Source: JBDKGD01 sp964513095
GTDB lineage: Bacteria > Patescibacteriota > Minisyncoccia > UBA6257 > 2-01-FULL-56-20
Direction: 5' to 3'
NCBI GenBank assembly: GCA_964513095.1
Contig: CAZELH010000024.1
Location: forward strand, 1-12,651
DNA length: 12,651 nt
The position numbers and the translations under genes are program-made. The notes beneath the pieces were generated by a model that saw only the letters and a program-made list of their open reading frames with translations, was not told the DNA's origin and did no database searches. Positions 7,004 through 12,651 of this stretch are shown here, one piece after another; the first letter of the stretch is position 1; each line of letters starts with the position of its first letter.

Positions 7004-7507
7004 CTAGTTAAAATCTACTCGGCGCACCGTTGCTTGCTCCCCTGTTTTTTTTCTAATCAATTCATATCGGACATCTTGTTCTTTCTTTTGTGCGCTCTGT
7101 TTTGGTTTTTCTCCGGTTTGAAGAGCATTCCATGCACTTTTGAGGGCCGCTGAATAGAGTATTTTTTCTAGTCCAAAACCCCCTGTATCAAGAGCAGAAA
7201 CTGCTTCCCCTGTTTTTTCCAGTGATTCATGTTCTGGTTGCCACGTGTATTTTTGAGAATTCCAATAAAAAAGGAATGCAGACCACGCTATTTTTGCTAG
7301 TGGTTGCCCGTTTACTTTTACCAGTGTGAGTATTCCTGTTCCCCCTCCAAAAATGAGCGCAAAGACTATCCAGAGCCATGTTTGTACGACGAAATACCCT
7401 AAAAATACAATAACTCCAGCTATTGAAAGGACTACGAATTGTTTTACGGTGACTGATCCGACAATTGTATCTTCGGTTTCAATGAATTGAGGAACCTGGA
7501 ATTGCAT
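7004..7507 (-). CDS. prgI: PrgI-family (VirB3-like) inner-membrane protein
   Basis: 167 residues from the ATG at 7507. The N-terminus MQFQVPQFIETEDTIVG followed by VKQF is the characteristic opening of PrgI-type proteins next to VirB4 in Gram-positive and Patescibacteria type IV systems. Two membrane segments follow (about 23-43 and 44-64), then a third moderately hydrophobic stretch (WSAFLFYW, 75-82) and a ~75-residue hydrophilic, basic C-terminal extension. Its known role is to anchor or position the VirB4 ATPase at the membrane. An in-frame ATG at 7525 would add MRYNTY. I reject it because it lies inside a palindrome and upstream of the TATAAT box, and it breaks the typical family start. 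The gene is bracketed by two related direct repeats, which is unusual for a core gene. Confidence 0.92.
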   Translation of the reverse strand: MQFQVPQFIETEDTIVGSVTVKQFVVLSIAGVIVFLGYFVVQTWLWIVFALIFGGGTGILTLVKVNGQPLAKIAWSAFLFYWNSQKYTWQPEHESLEKTGEAVSALDTGGFGLEKILYSAALKSAWNALQTGEKPKQSAQKKEQDVRYELIRKKTGEQATVRRVDFN

Positions 7508-7513
7508 GTAGGT

Positions 7514-7541
7514 ATTATACCGCATTTCGCAAAGCGAAATG
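7514..7541 (-). promoter_or_regulatory. Leaderless-type promoter with adjoining palindrome upstream of prgI
   Basis: A perfect TATAAT (7519-7514 on the minus strand) lies 6 bases before the ATG at 7507. Directly upstream is an 8-bp perfect inverted repeat, CATTTCGC/GCGAAATG (7523-7530 and 7534-7541, loop AAA), occupying the usual spacer and -35 position. TTCATT, a 3/6 match to the -35 consensus, lies at 18-base spacing. The palindrome could be an operator or simply the boundary of repeat copy 2, whose GCGAAAT is also in copy 1. Confidence 0.45.
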
Positions 7542-7615
7542 AATTAATGAGTTAGTGGATTGAGGATTGTGGATAAAAAAGAGTAAATTACGAATTGAGA
7601 ATTGAAGGATTGCGG

Positions 7616-7631
7616 TCCGCCAGCTGGCGGA
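7616..7631. repeat. 16-bp perfect palindrome inside repeat copy 2
   Basis: TCCGCCAGCTGGCGGA is fully self-complementary with no loop. It lies between GGATTGCGG and AAGAATAATGAATAAT, sequences that are almost directly joined in copy 1, so it appears to be a small insertion specific to copy 2. Confidence 0.6.
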
Positions 7632-7710
7632 AAGAATAATGAATAATGCAAAAGAGTGTAACAAAAGAATTTTTGAGCGCCCTTGTTTTGTTGTCCCGAG
7701 TAAAACAAGA

Positions 7711-7762
7711 CCTGCCTGCTAGCCTTCATTAAAATTACGGCTTAGTAAAACCGGTAGGCAGG
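7711..7762. repeat. CCTGCCT/AGGCAGG palindrome with a 32-base loop insertion
   Basis: In copy 1 the arms are separated by 6 bases (GCCGGT). Here the same arms (7711-7717 and 7756-7762) are separated by 38 bases. The extra 32 bases, 7720-7751, are AT-rich and contain AGCC...GGCT near their ends. The flanking bases on each side (GC and CGGT) are kept, so this is a clean insertion in copy 2 or a clean deletion in copy 1. Confidence 0.7.
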
Positions 7763-7838
7763 GACCCCTATATGGAATAGACGCCTCGTCTTAGTCTAAT
7801 TTTCATAAGAAGACCACATTTTCAGTTATTTTTTGTCT

Positions 7839-7891
7839 GTCATTACCAAACTTGATTTGGTAATCTAGATTCCCGCCTACGCGGGAATGAC
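7839..7891. repeat. Twin hairpins within an outer inverted repeat
   Basis: ATTACCAAA/TTTGGTAAT (7842-7850 and 7856-7864) and ATTCCCGC/GCGGGAAT (7869-7876 and 7881-7888) stand side by side, with GTCATT (7839-7844) and AATGAC (7886-7891) as outer complementary ends. The second hairpin is of the REP-like type common in bacterial intergenic regions. Both are absent from copy 1, which has the GATCCTTCGCCCTGCTCGGG arm at this position. Confidence 0.65.
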
Positions 7892-7948
7892 ATGGGGCGC
7901 GGGGATGACGGGCAGGGCCGGATTTGGCGATTTATGATCAATAAGAAA

Positions 7949-7980
7949 GGGAAATACGGACTAATTCTCTTTATTTTCCC
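7949..7980 (-). terminator. Weak candidate terminator after the 456-residue protein gene
   Basis: In the minus transcript, GGGAAAAUA (7980-7972) can pair with UAUUUCCC (7956-7949) with one bulged A and a 15-base loop, followed by UUUCUUAUU. The stem is AU-rich and the loop long, so termination would be partial at best. The rest of 7925-8000 holds nothing else I can support. Confidence 0.25.
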
Positions 7981-8000
7981 AAAATATACTTTCTACCCTC

Positions 8001-9371
8001 TTACTTGTACGGAGGGGTTGGAGGTGGAACAGGGAATTTTTCCTTTAAATTCACTACCATCGATTCTTGAGGCTGGGTTATAGGCGCTTTTTCTTCTTTT
8101 GGTTTGTTTTCCACTACTACCACTGACTCATTTGAAACTTCATTTGTTATTTGTTGGGTGGTAAGTGGTTGGGAGTCTGTTTCTGGTTTCGGCATGCCGG
8201 TATAGTCCACTATTTTCGCATTGGTTTCTTTGGGACCGAACTGACGGTTTCGTACTGGTGCTGGTTTTTCTCCTAACCCCCCGAACATTCTTGATAGTTT
8301 TCCAAGCACCCCTGTTGATTGCTCTGGTTGGGTGTTTGTGGCGGTTTGTATTTCTTCAGGTGCTTGTTGTTCTTGTTTAGTAGTTTTTTCCGGTTCGTTT
8401 TTTATTATTGTCGAATCCTCTCCTTTTAAGTTCACGGTAAACGATGATGTTTTTGGAGTTGTTTGGTCGGGAAGGGTGGGTAGTGTGCGTGTTTCGGTGT
8501 TTTTTACTTGTTCTTGTAGTGAATCTTGTGTTGCGGCGAGTGCGGAAAGATCGGCAAATTCTGTTGGTGTGGTTACGGGTGTTGTTGAAATAGTTTTTTT
8601 ATCCTCCTCGATCCCTATCCTTGTTTGAGGTACAAATTCTTGAAGATGGGCAGACGATGATTCTTGGTTTTTTATGGGTTCTCCTAGAAGGCTTTTTTCT
8701 AGCTCTTTTAATTGAGCGTCTATATCGAATTCAGCAAACTCTACCTTTGCTTTTCCACCCGTATCCTCCTTTGAAGGAGCAGGGATTTCTGCGTTGCTTT
8801 TAAGGGTGCCTTCAAAGCCAATTGGGGCAATCTCTGATTCAGAATGGAGAATTACCGGTTCTGGGAGTGGGATTTCTTGGTTGTTTGGTTTTTGCGCAAT
8901 AGTGGCTTCTGGGTGTTTTGTGGTCGCTATTTGGGTGTTTATTGGAGCGAGTGATTCGAGAGAAAAAACCGTTTCGTTGTTTGGTTCTTGTGTGTTTGTA
9001 GCGGAAATTTCTGTTTCTGTTGGTTCTTTTGCTTCGTCTTCCGTAAATTCTGGTTTGTAATTTTCTTTTATTTCCGTTTTTACGAAGGCAAATATCCGAT
9101 CATACAATTTTCCTGCTAGTTTTTCAGCAATGCCACGATCTAATTTTAGTGTTTCAGCAAGACGTCCACCGAGATCATCAAGCGATACAAATCCTAAAAA
9201 TACCCAGAGTACGGTGTCTACGAGCGTGTTTGTTTGGTCTTTTGAAAGACCTATTTCTTGAGCAATCATATAGACGATTTCCGTTTCTTTTTCGTCGAAA
9301 ATTAAGTCCTTCAGTCTGGCAGGAATTCTTCGGTATCGTATTTGTGCTTGTTGAGTTGTTGGGGTAAACAT
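8001..9371 (-). CDS. Protein with ~100-residue helical N-domain and long disordered tail
   Basis: 456 residues from the ATG at 9371, 7 bases after the VirB6-like gene's stop. A longer frame begins at a TTG (9398) that overlaps the upstream gene by 20 bases; I prefer the ATG because TQQAQIRYRRIPARLKDLIF then stands at the N-terminus. Residues 1-103 look compact and helical, with a hydrophobic helix VDTVLWVFLGFV (51-62), and resemble, from memory, N-domains seen in Patescibacteria secretion clusters. From about 104 on the protein is acidic and rich in E, T, P, Q and N, so probably disordered. It ends in a proline-rich tail (PVPPPTPPYK). The segment SFTVNLKGED and the near-terminal MVVNLKEKF repeat a VNLK core. 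It lies between the channel and PrgI genes, so a cytoplasmic partner of the apparatus is likely but unproven. Confidence 0.85.
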   Translation of the reverse strand: MFTPTTQQAQIRYRRIPARLKDLIFDEKETEIVYMIAQEIGLSKDQTNTLVDTVLWVFLGFVSLDDLGGRLAETLKLDRGIAEKLAGKLYDRIFAFVKTEIKENYKPEFTEDEAKEPTETEISATNTQEPNNETVFSLESLAPINTQIATTKHPEATIAQKPNNQEIPLPEPVILHSESEIAPIGFEGTLKSNAEIPAPSKEDTGGKAKVEFAEFDIDAQLKELEKSLLGEPIKNQESSSAHLQEFVPQTRIGIEEDKKTISTTPVTTPTEFADLSALAATQDSLQEQVKNTETRTLPTLPDQTTPKTSSFTVNLKGEDSTIIKNEPEKTTKQEQQAPEEIQTATNTQPEQSTGVLGKLSRMFGGLGEKPAPVRNRQFGPKETNAKIVDYTGMPKPETDSQPLTTQQITNEVSNESVVVVENKPKEEKAPITQPQESMVVNLKEKFPVPPPTPPYK

Positions 9372-9378
9372 CGGGTAT

Positions 9379-12090
9379 TTATGTAGAATTCGTTTCAACT
9401 CCTTCTGGCGTCCCTTTCGCTTTTTCTGTATTGGTGGTTAGCGGTAGATTGGCAAAATCTTGTGTTTTTGGTTTTATAACATTTTTTATTGAGAAGCCAA
9501 GACCAGAGAACAGATTGCGTTTTTCTTCCGATGTGTGTACCGATTGATGCAAGTTTATTTCTACTGGGATTGGCTTGTTGTCTTTTCTTCTTAATTTGGA
9601 ATCTTCTTGTTGCGCGTTAATCAGAGATTGTTCAAATTTATTGATTCCATCCGGTATTTCTCCTAGTTCTTTTATCAACTTATTCATTTTATCACTCGAG
9701 ACGGTGTTTAGGTTTGAGTAGAGTTGAGAGAGAACTATTGAAGCGCGTTCCTTGTCTTCTGCGGTGCTTTTTTCTCCCGCGTCTATAATCCCAATGTTGT
9801 TATTGATCAAAGAAGCGAGAGATTTTGCGTTTTGCTCTAGAGTGGCTTTTACTGCTACATTTTCTTTTTTCTGGGCTTCTTCCACTATTTTTACTTTTTC
9901 TGGACCGTCTGCTAGTTTTTCTGCTTGTTCCACCGCTTCGCGGGCTTCTATTGTTTTTTGGCCGGTTGCTGTTTTGATTTTATCTATTGATTTGTCGCGA
10001 CCGTAGGCGGTTAAGTAATTGCCCTGCGCGACGTTTCCTTCTGCGTTGATGTAGTTATAATCCGCTTTCTCAATTGCTTTTTTGGTTGTTTCGTCTCTTT
10101 TTACTTTGCCCGTTGCGTCCTTTTCGGAGGTTATTTGCTCGATAATACTGGCGATATTTTTCGCAATCAGTCCCGATGAATCTTTTTTGTCGAGTATTTC
10201 GAGGATGGCGATGATTTGGTCGTTATTTAGTTTTTCGCGTGATTTTTCGTCATTGATGAGCGCGGCTAATTGGAAGTCGCTCAGTTTCTGTTCTTCGTAA
10301 GCCTTTTTTGCCTCATTGATCTTGGTTTCGCCGAGGAGCGCGTAGTTGCCACTCACATGATCTTCTTTTCCTATCACTTTCCCCTTGTCGTTTTTTATCT
10401 CTTTATATTCAAAGCCGCCAAGCTGTTGATGAAGGGCTTGTTCGCCAACTTGTGCAAATGCTTCTCTGTTTTTTGCTAAAAGCTCCTCTAAATTTTTTAC
10501 TTCCCCGAGTTTTCCCGCGGCTTTTATTGTTTTTATGTGTTCAACAAATTCAGTACCTTTCAGGTTGCCGCTATTTATGTTGGCGAGGCTGGCGTTAATA
10601 CTGCGACCTTTTCGTTCTTCCGCATAACTTTTCTTTTGAGTCTCACCCAACTCTTTTGTTTTTGTCTCAATACTGCTTCCGACAATTTCAAGACCTTTGC
10701 GAGCGCCAATTGCTCCAGTGATAGCGTTTGAGGTTCTTTTTAGCCCTCTTGTGAATGCATTGCCTTTTGTTACATCAAATCCTGCTCCTAATTTTTGCAG
10801 TGTGCCCGCTGTGCTTTTCGCCACTCCACTCGTCCCCGCTGTTATTGCCGCTCCGCGAGCGCCTCGCTGAGCCGTTGTTTTTAGTGCTCGACCGACTGCG
10901 CCACCAGGCCGAGTAAGAAGTGCGCCGGTCACTTTGTTTTTAACAGTACCTATCGCTTTTCCCGCGGCGCCGGCAAACTGTACCCCAAGTGTTTGGGCAA
11001 CCCACACTCCTCCGAGCATGATTCCTGACACGGTTAGCATCCCTACAACACTTGACATGGCACTTGAAACAGTTGCGTCAAATGCAGCACCAAATGAGTT
11101 TGGAATGGTAGGGTCTGGTTTTATAAACTCACCTAAATGCAATGCTGTTTGAATACCTAAATACAGGGTAAACGTCATTATGGGAGCAAAGGTGAGTTGT
11201 TTTGAAAACAAACTCCACCACTTGTTCCAGTGTTGAGAATACTCTTTGAATATCGATGCCAACCACGCAAATGGCATAATAATAACCAAAAACATAATAG
11301 TGACATATCGAACAACCAGCATTCCAACAAGGACTCCCAATGTTATTACGATGCCAGTGAGAGAAATCGCGCCTATCATGAGCCCCGCATACCCTTTCGT
11401 TAGCTCGCCAAGCGAGTTAAATATATTTGCGCCAGCTGTAAGATCTGTTGAGGATACTGAACCTTTCCCAAGAAACTTTTGTTGTGGTTGAAATGCACTT
11501 GCAATATTATCGGTAAAATTTGTTAACCCCCCATTTTTACTAGGGCTAATTTGATTGATAAAGACAGTGGTTATTGTGTCTGAAGCTCGAAGGAGTGACC
11601 CTACTATTACTAAACTAAAGTTTACGAGAATAGCGGCACTTACGAGTTTAAAGAGTATGGCTTTAGCATTGTAATCATTGTTTCCCAATATCGTGTTTAT
11701 GGCTATGACGATGAGTGCAATAACGAATCCCATATTGGCAATTGAAAGTGTTATGGGAAACCCTATCTGAATCGCCGGAGCGTTTACAATATCAATACTT
11801 AAATTGAGAATAATTCCGATAAGCCATGTTTCGAGTCCAATCACAATTCCTAGTATCCATGTGATAATCCATGTGAAGAAAAAAAGTATTTGACCAACTG
11901 CACTTGTTACGGATACTTCAAGCCAACTTAATGCACCATCAGCGTGAGTTGTGTTTGTCAAACCAATCAGAATCGCCACAATTCCAATACTTATTGGTAT
12001 GATTATTCTTTTGTTGCGTGATACCGCTTCGCGCAGTGTTTTGGCGATCGGCGAAAACTTATTTTTAATGTTTTGAATCAATTCACGCAT
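9379..12090 (-). CDS. VirB6/TrbL-like polytopic membrane protein with large soluble C-terminal region
   Basis: 903 residues. The N-terminus is basic, then a hydrophobic segment (29-45) ends near THADGALS, which could be a cleaved signal or first anchor. Further membrane segments lie near 64-84, 86-105, 112-133, 144-168, 235-258, 260-280, 298-318 and 346-368. The loop motif HWNKWWSLFSKQ (287-298) before a hydrophobic FAPIMTF matches the W-x-x-WW pattern common in VirB6/TrbL proteins. Such proteins form the inner-membrane channel of type IV secretion systems. Residues ~370-460 are Gly/Ala/Arg/Thr-rich. About 460-870 is highly charged, alanine-rich and mostly helical with coiled-coil character. 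VirB6 of the prototype system is near 300 residues, so over 500 residues here are extra. The gene lies upstream of the other core genes, 20 bases after the partial gene. Confidence 0.88.
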   Translation of the reverse strand: MRELIQNIKNKFSPIAKTLREAVSRNKRIIIPISIGIVAILIGLTNTTHADGALSWLEVSVTSAVGQILFFFTWIITWILGIVIGLETWLIGIILNLSIDIVNAPAIQIGFPITLSIANMGFVIALIVIAINTILGNNDYNAKAILFKLVSAAILVNFSLVIVGSLLRASDTITTVFINQISPSKNGGLTNFTDNIASAFQPQQKFLGKGSVSSTDLTAGANIFNSLGELTKGYAGLMIGAISLTGIVITLGVLVGMLVVRYVTIMFLVIIMPFAWLASIFKEYSQHWNKWWSLFSKQLTFAPIMTFTLYLGIQTALHLGEFIKPDPTIPNSFGAAFDATVSSAMSSVVGMLTVSGIMLGGVWVAQTLGVQFAGAAGKAIGTVKNKVTGALLTRPGGAVGRALKTTAQRGARGAAITAGTSGVAKSTAGTLQKLGAGFDVTKGNAFTRGLKRTSNAITGAIGARKGLEIVGSSIETKTKELGETQKKSYAEERKGRSINASLANINSGNLKGTEFVEHIKTIKAAGKLGEVKNLEELLAKNREAFAQVGEQALHQQLGGFEYKEIKNDKGKVIGKEDHVSGNYALLGETKINEAKKAYEEQKLSDFQLAALINDEKSREKLNNDQIIAILEILDKKDSSGLIAKNIASIIEQITSEKDATGKVKRDETTKKAIEKADYNYINAEGNVAQGNYLTAYGRDKSIDKIKTATGQKTIEAREAVEQAEKLADGPEKVKIVEEAQKKENVAVKATLEQNAKSLASLINNNIGIIDAGEKSTAEDKERASIVLSQLYSNLNTVSSDKMNKLIKELGEIPDGINKFEQSLINAQQEDSKLRRKDNKPIPVEINLHQSVHTSEEKRNLFSGLGFSIKNVIKPKTQDFANLPLTTNTEKAKGTPEGVETNST

Positions 12091-12108
12091 AGTATATATC
12101 TAATTGTA
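12091..12108 (-). promoter_or_regulatory. Possible -10 boxes upstream of the VirB6-like gene
   Basis: The 20-base gap reads, on the minus strand, TACAATTAGATATATACTATG. TACAAT (12108-12103) is a 5/6 match 12 bases before the ATG; TATACT directly abuts it. No Shine-Dalgarno is present. AT-richness makes chance matches likely, so this is tentative. Confidence 0.25.
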
Positions 12109-12110
12109 TC

Positions 12111-12651
12111 TTACGGTGTTGGCGGAGTGGATGACGATGTTGTTGGGTTTATGCATTGTTCCATGCTGGCGATGGCTTGCGCAATAAATCGTTGTAAGTC
12201 TTCGAATGATATTCCATTGACTGCGCTTGGGGTGTTGCGTATTTCATTAAGAATTTCGAATAGCCGATTGCTGTAATTTGGATCTGATGAATTTAATCCT
12301 TGCAATTCTGTAATCAATCCTTGTAGCTTTTGTTTTGCCGCCGGTAAGTTTAGGGTAGAAAATGCATCTTGTGCTTTGGCGATGATCGCGCTGTTTTGAG
12401 CGGCACAAGCAGGGCCTTTTCCGGGAGTTTGAATTAAGGTTTGCAGTAGTTGGTAATTATCTATTGCTTGATTGATTGCTGTTATCTGTTGTTGAGCTAC
12501 TCCGATGATGTCGCTTTGACTTTGACCATTGCTGTTTGTGCTTGAGCTGTTTGATCCGCTCAATCCTCCTCCGGGGACATTGATCGTCCCACCGCATCCT
12601 GGAGCAGTGCTACTGCCCGAACCAGTACAGGTGATACTTGGTTGACTACTT
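12111..12651 (-). CDS. C-terminal part of a Ser/Gly/Thr-rich, probably exported protein (partial)
   Basis: The frame is open to the right window edge, giving at least 179 residues; the true start lies outside. A TTG at 12563 could be taken as a start, but the frame continues upstream without a stop and with the same composition. The visible N-terminal part is rich in S, G, T and P with two cysteines (SITCTGSG and APGCGGTI), followed by a Ser/Asn/Gln linker. Next comes a helical region (about 48-160 of the visible part: IIGVAQQQITAINQAIDNYQ, AAKQKLQGLITELQ, FEDLQRFIAQAIASMEQC), then a short Ser/Thr/Pro tail. The low-complexity S/G/T part fits a surface or secreted protein. It precedes the VirB6-like gene by 20 bases, so it is probably co-transcribed. 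No family recognised. Confidence 0.75.
   Translation of the reverse strand, partial: SSQPSITCTGSGSSTAPGCGGTINVPGGGLSGSNSSSTNSNGQSQSDIIGVAQQQITAINQAIDNYQLLQTLIQTPGKGPACAAQNSAIIAKAQDAFSTLNLPAAKQKLQGLITELQGLNSSDPNYSNRLFEILNEIRNTPSAVNGISFEDLQRFIAQAIASMEQCINPTTSSSTPPTP

Larger units (their letters stand above)
7531..7924. repeat. Intergenic composite repeat, copy 2 (upstream of prgI)
   Basis: This fills most of the 493-base gap between prgI and the next gene (7508-8000). It shares with copy 1, in order: GCGAAAT (7534-7540); GTTAGTGGATTGAGGATTG (7551-7569); GAATAATGAATAAT (7634-7647); CCTGCCT...AGGCAGG (7711-7762) followed by CCCTATAT; AGTCTAATTTTCATA (7793-7807) with AGACCAC; and the 23-base identical block at 7902-7924. 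It is about 116 bases longer than copy 1 because of several insertions. The left terminal arm (near 7691-7709) differs from copy 1 only by transitions, mostly G to A. The open frame across 7544-7729 is an accident of the repeat. Confidence 0.85.

Noticed and set aside
7508..7525. Upstream ATG (7525) for prgI
   Set aside because: It lies in the palindrome and upstream of the TATAAT box; MQFQVPQF at 7507 is the typical PrgI beginning.
7544..7729. 61-codon open frame on the minus strand upstream of prgI
   Set aside because: It lies wholly inside repeat copy 2, spans a palindrome (giving a PPAGG-type stretch), and has no ribosome-binding site or coding character. It is a product of the repeat DNA.
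6721..7924. CRISPR array or tRNA-like elements in the repeat-rich gaps
   Set aside because: There are only two long divergent copies, no regular short repeat-spacer pattern, and no cloverleaf-compatible arrangement was seen.
7892..8083. 63-codon plus-strand open frame
   Set aside because: It starts in the shared repeat end and runs into the antisense strand of the 456-residue protein gene; no support as a gene.
9372..9398. TTG start at 9398 for the 456-residue protein
   Set aside because: GGAG directly abuts the TTG with no spacing, and it would overlap the VirB6-like gene. The ATG at 9371 gives a family-like N-terminus and a 7-base gap.
12561..12563. TTG at 12563 as start of the right-edge gene
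   Set aside because: The frame stays open upstream with the same Ser/Gly/Thr composition to the window edge, so the gene is truncated by the window and does not start there.

Overview
This window looks like part of a Patescibacteria (Candidate Phyla Radiation) chromosome, probably Parcubacteria-like. The reasons are an AT-leaning composition, a PrgI / split VirB4 / VirB6-like gene order that recurs in that group, proteins with long E/Q/T/P-rich tails, and a near absence of Shine-Dalgarno sequences. TGA serves as a stop (the gene ending at base 76), so the Gracilibacteria/SR1 recoded genetic code is unlikely. The lineage call is inference from gene content; there is no rRNA or marker gene here.

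Apart from a 25-codon tail of a plus-strand gene at the left edge, every gene lies on the minus strand and is read from right to left. In transcription order they are: the C-terminal part of a Ser/Gly/Thr-rich protein cut by the right edge (12651-12111); a 903-residue VirB6/TrbL-like polytopic membrane protein (12090-9379); a 456-residue protein with a helical N-domain and a disordered tail (9371-8001); a PrgI-family inner-membrane protein (7507-7004); a TraC/VirB4 N-terminal-domain protein (6690-5992); the VirB4 ATPase (5986-4262); a 667-residue membrane protein with a very long disordered tail (4147-2144); a secreted protein with two Ig/PKD-like modules (2112-1378); and a membrane-anchored beta-propeller-like protein (1366-125). 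A strong symmetrical hairpin at 91-126 closes the cluster against the convergent gene.

Together they form the core of a minimal type IV secretion-like apparatus: a channel (VirB6-like), a VirB3-like linker (PrgI), and an ATPase split into two polypeptides. Four less recognisable proteins with membrane, surface or scaffold features accompany it. No VirD4 coupling protein, VirB11 ATPase, relaxase or recognisable pilin is visible, so the substrate (DNA uptake, protein or DNA export, pilus assembly) cannot be read from this window.

The main non-coding feature is a pair of related direct repeats (6721-6998 and 7531-7924) that bracket prgI. Each contains nested palindromes, and copy 2 carries a 32-bp insertion in the loop of a palindrome that is intact in copy 1. 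At least three genes (7507, 6690, 2112) have a TATAAT-like box only 6-7 bases before the start codon, which suggests leaderless transcripts started from within the cluster.
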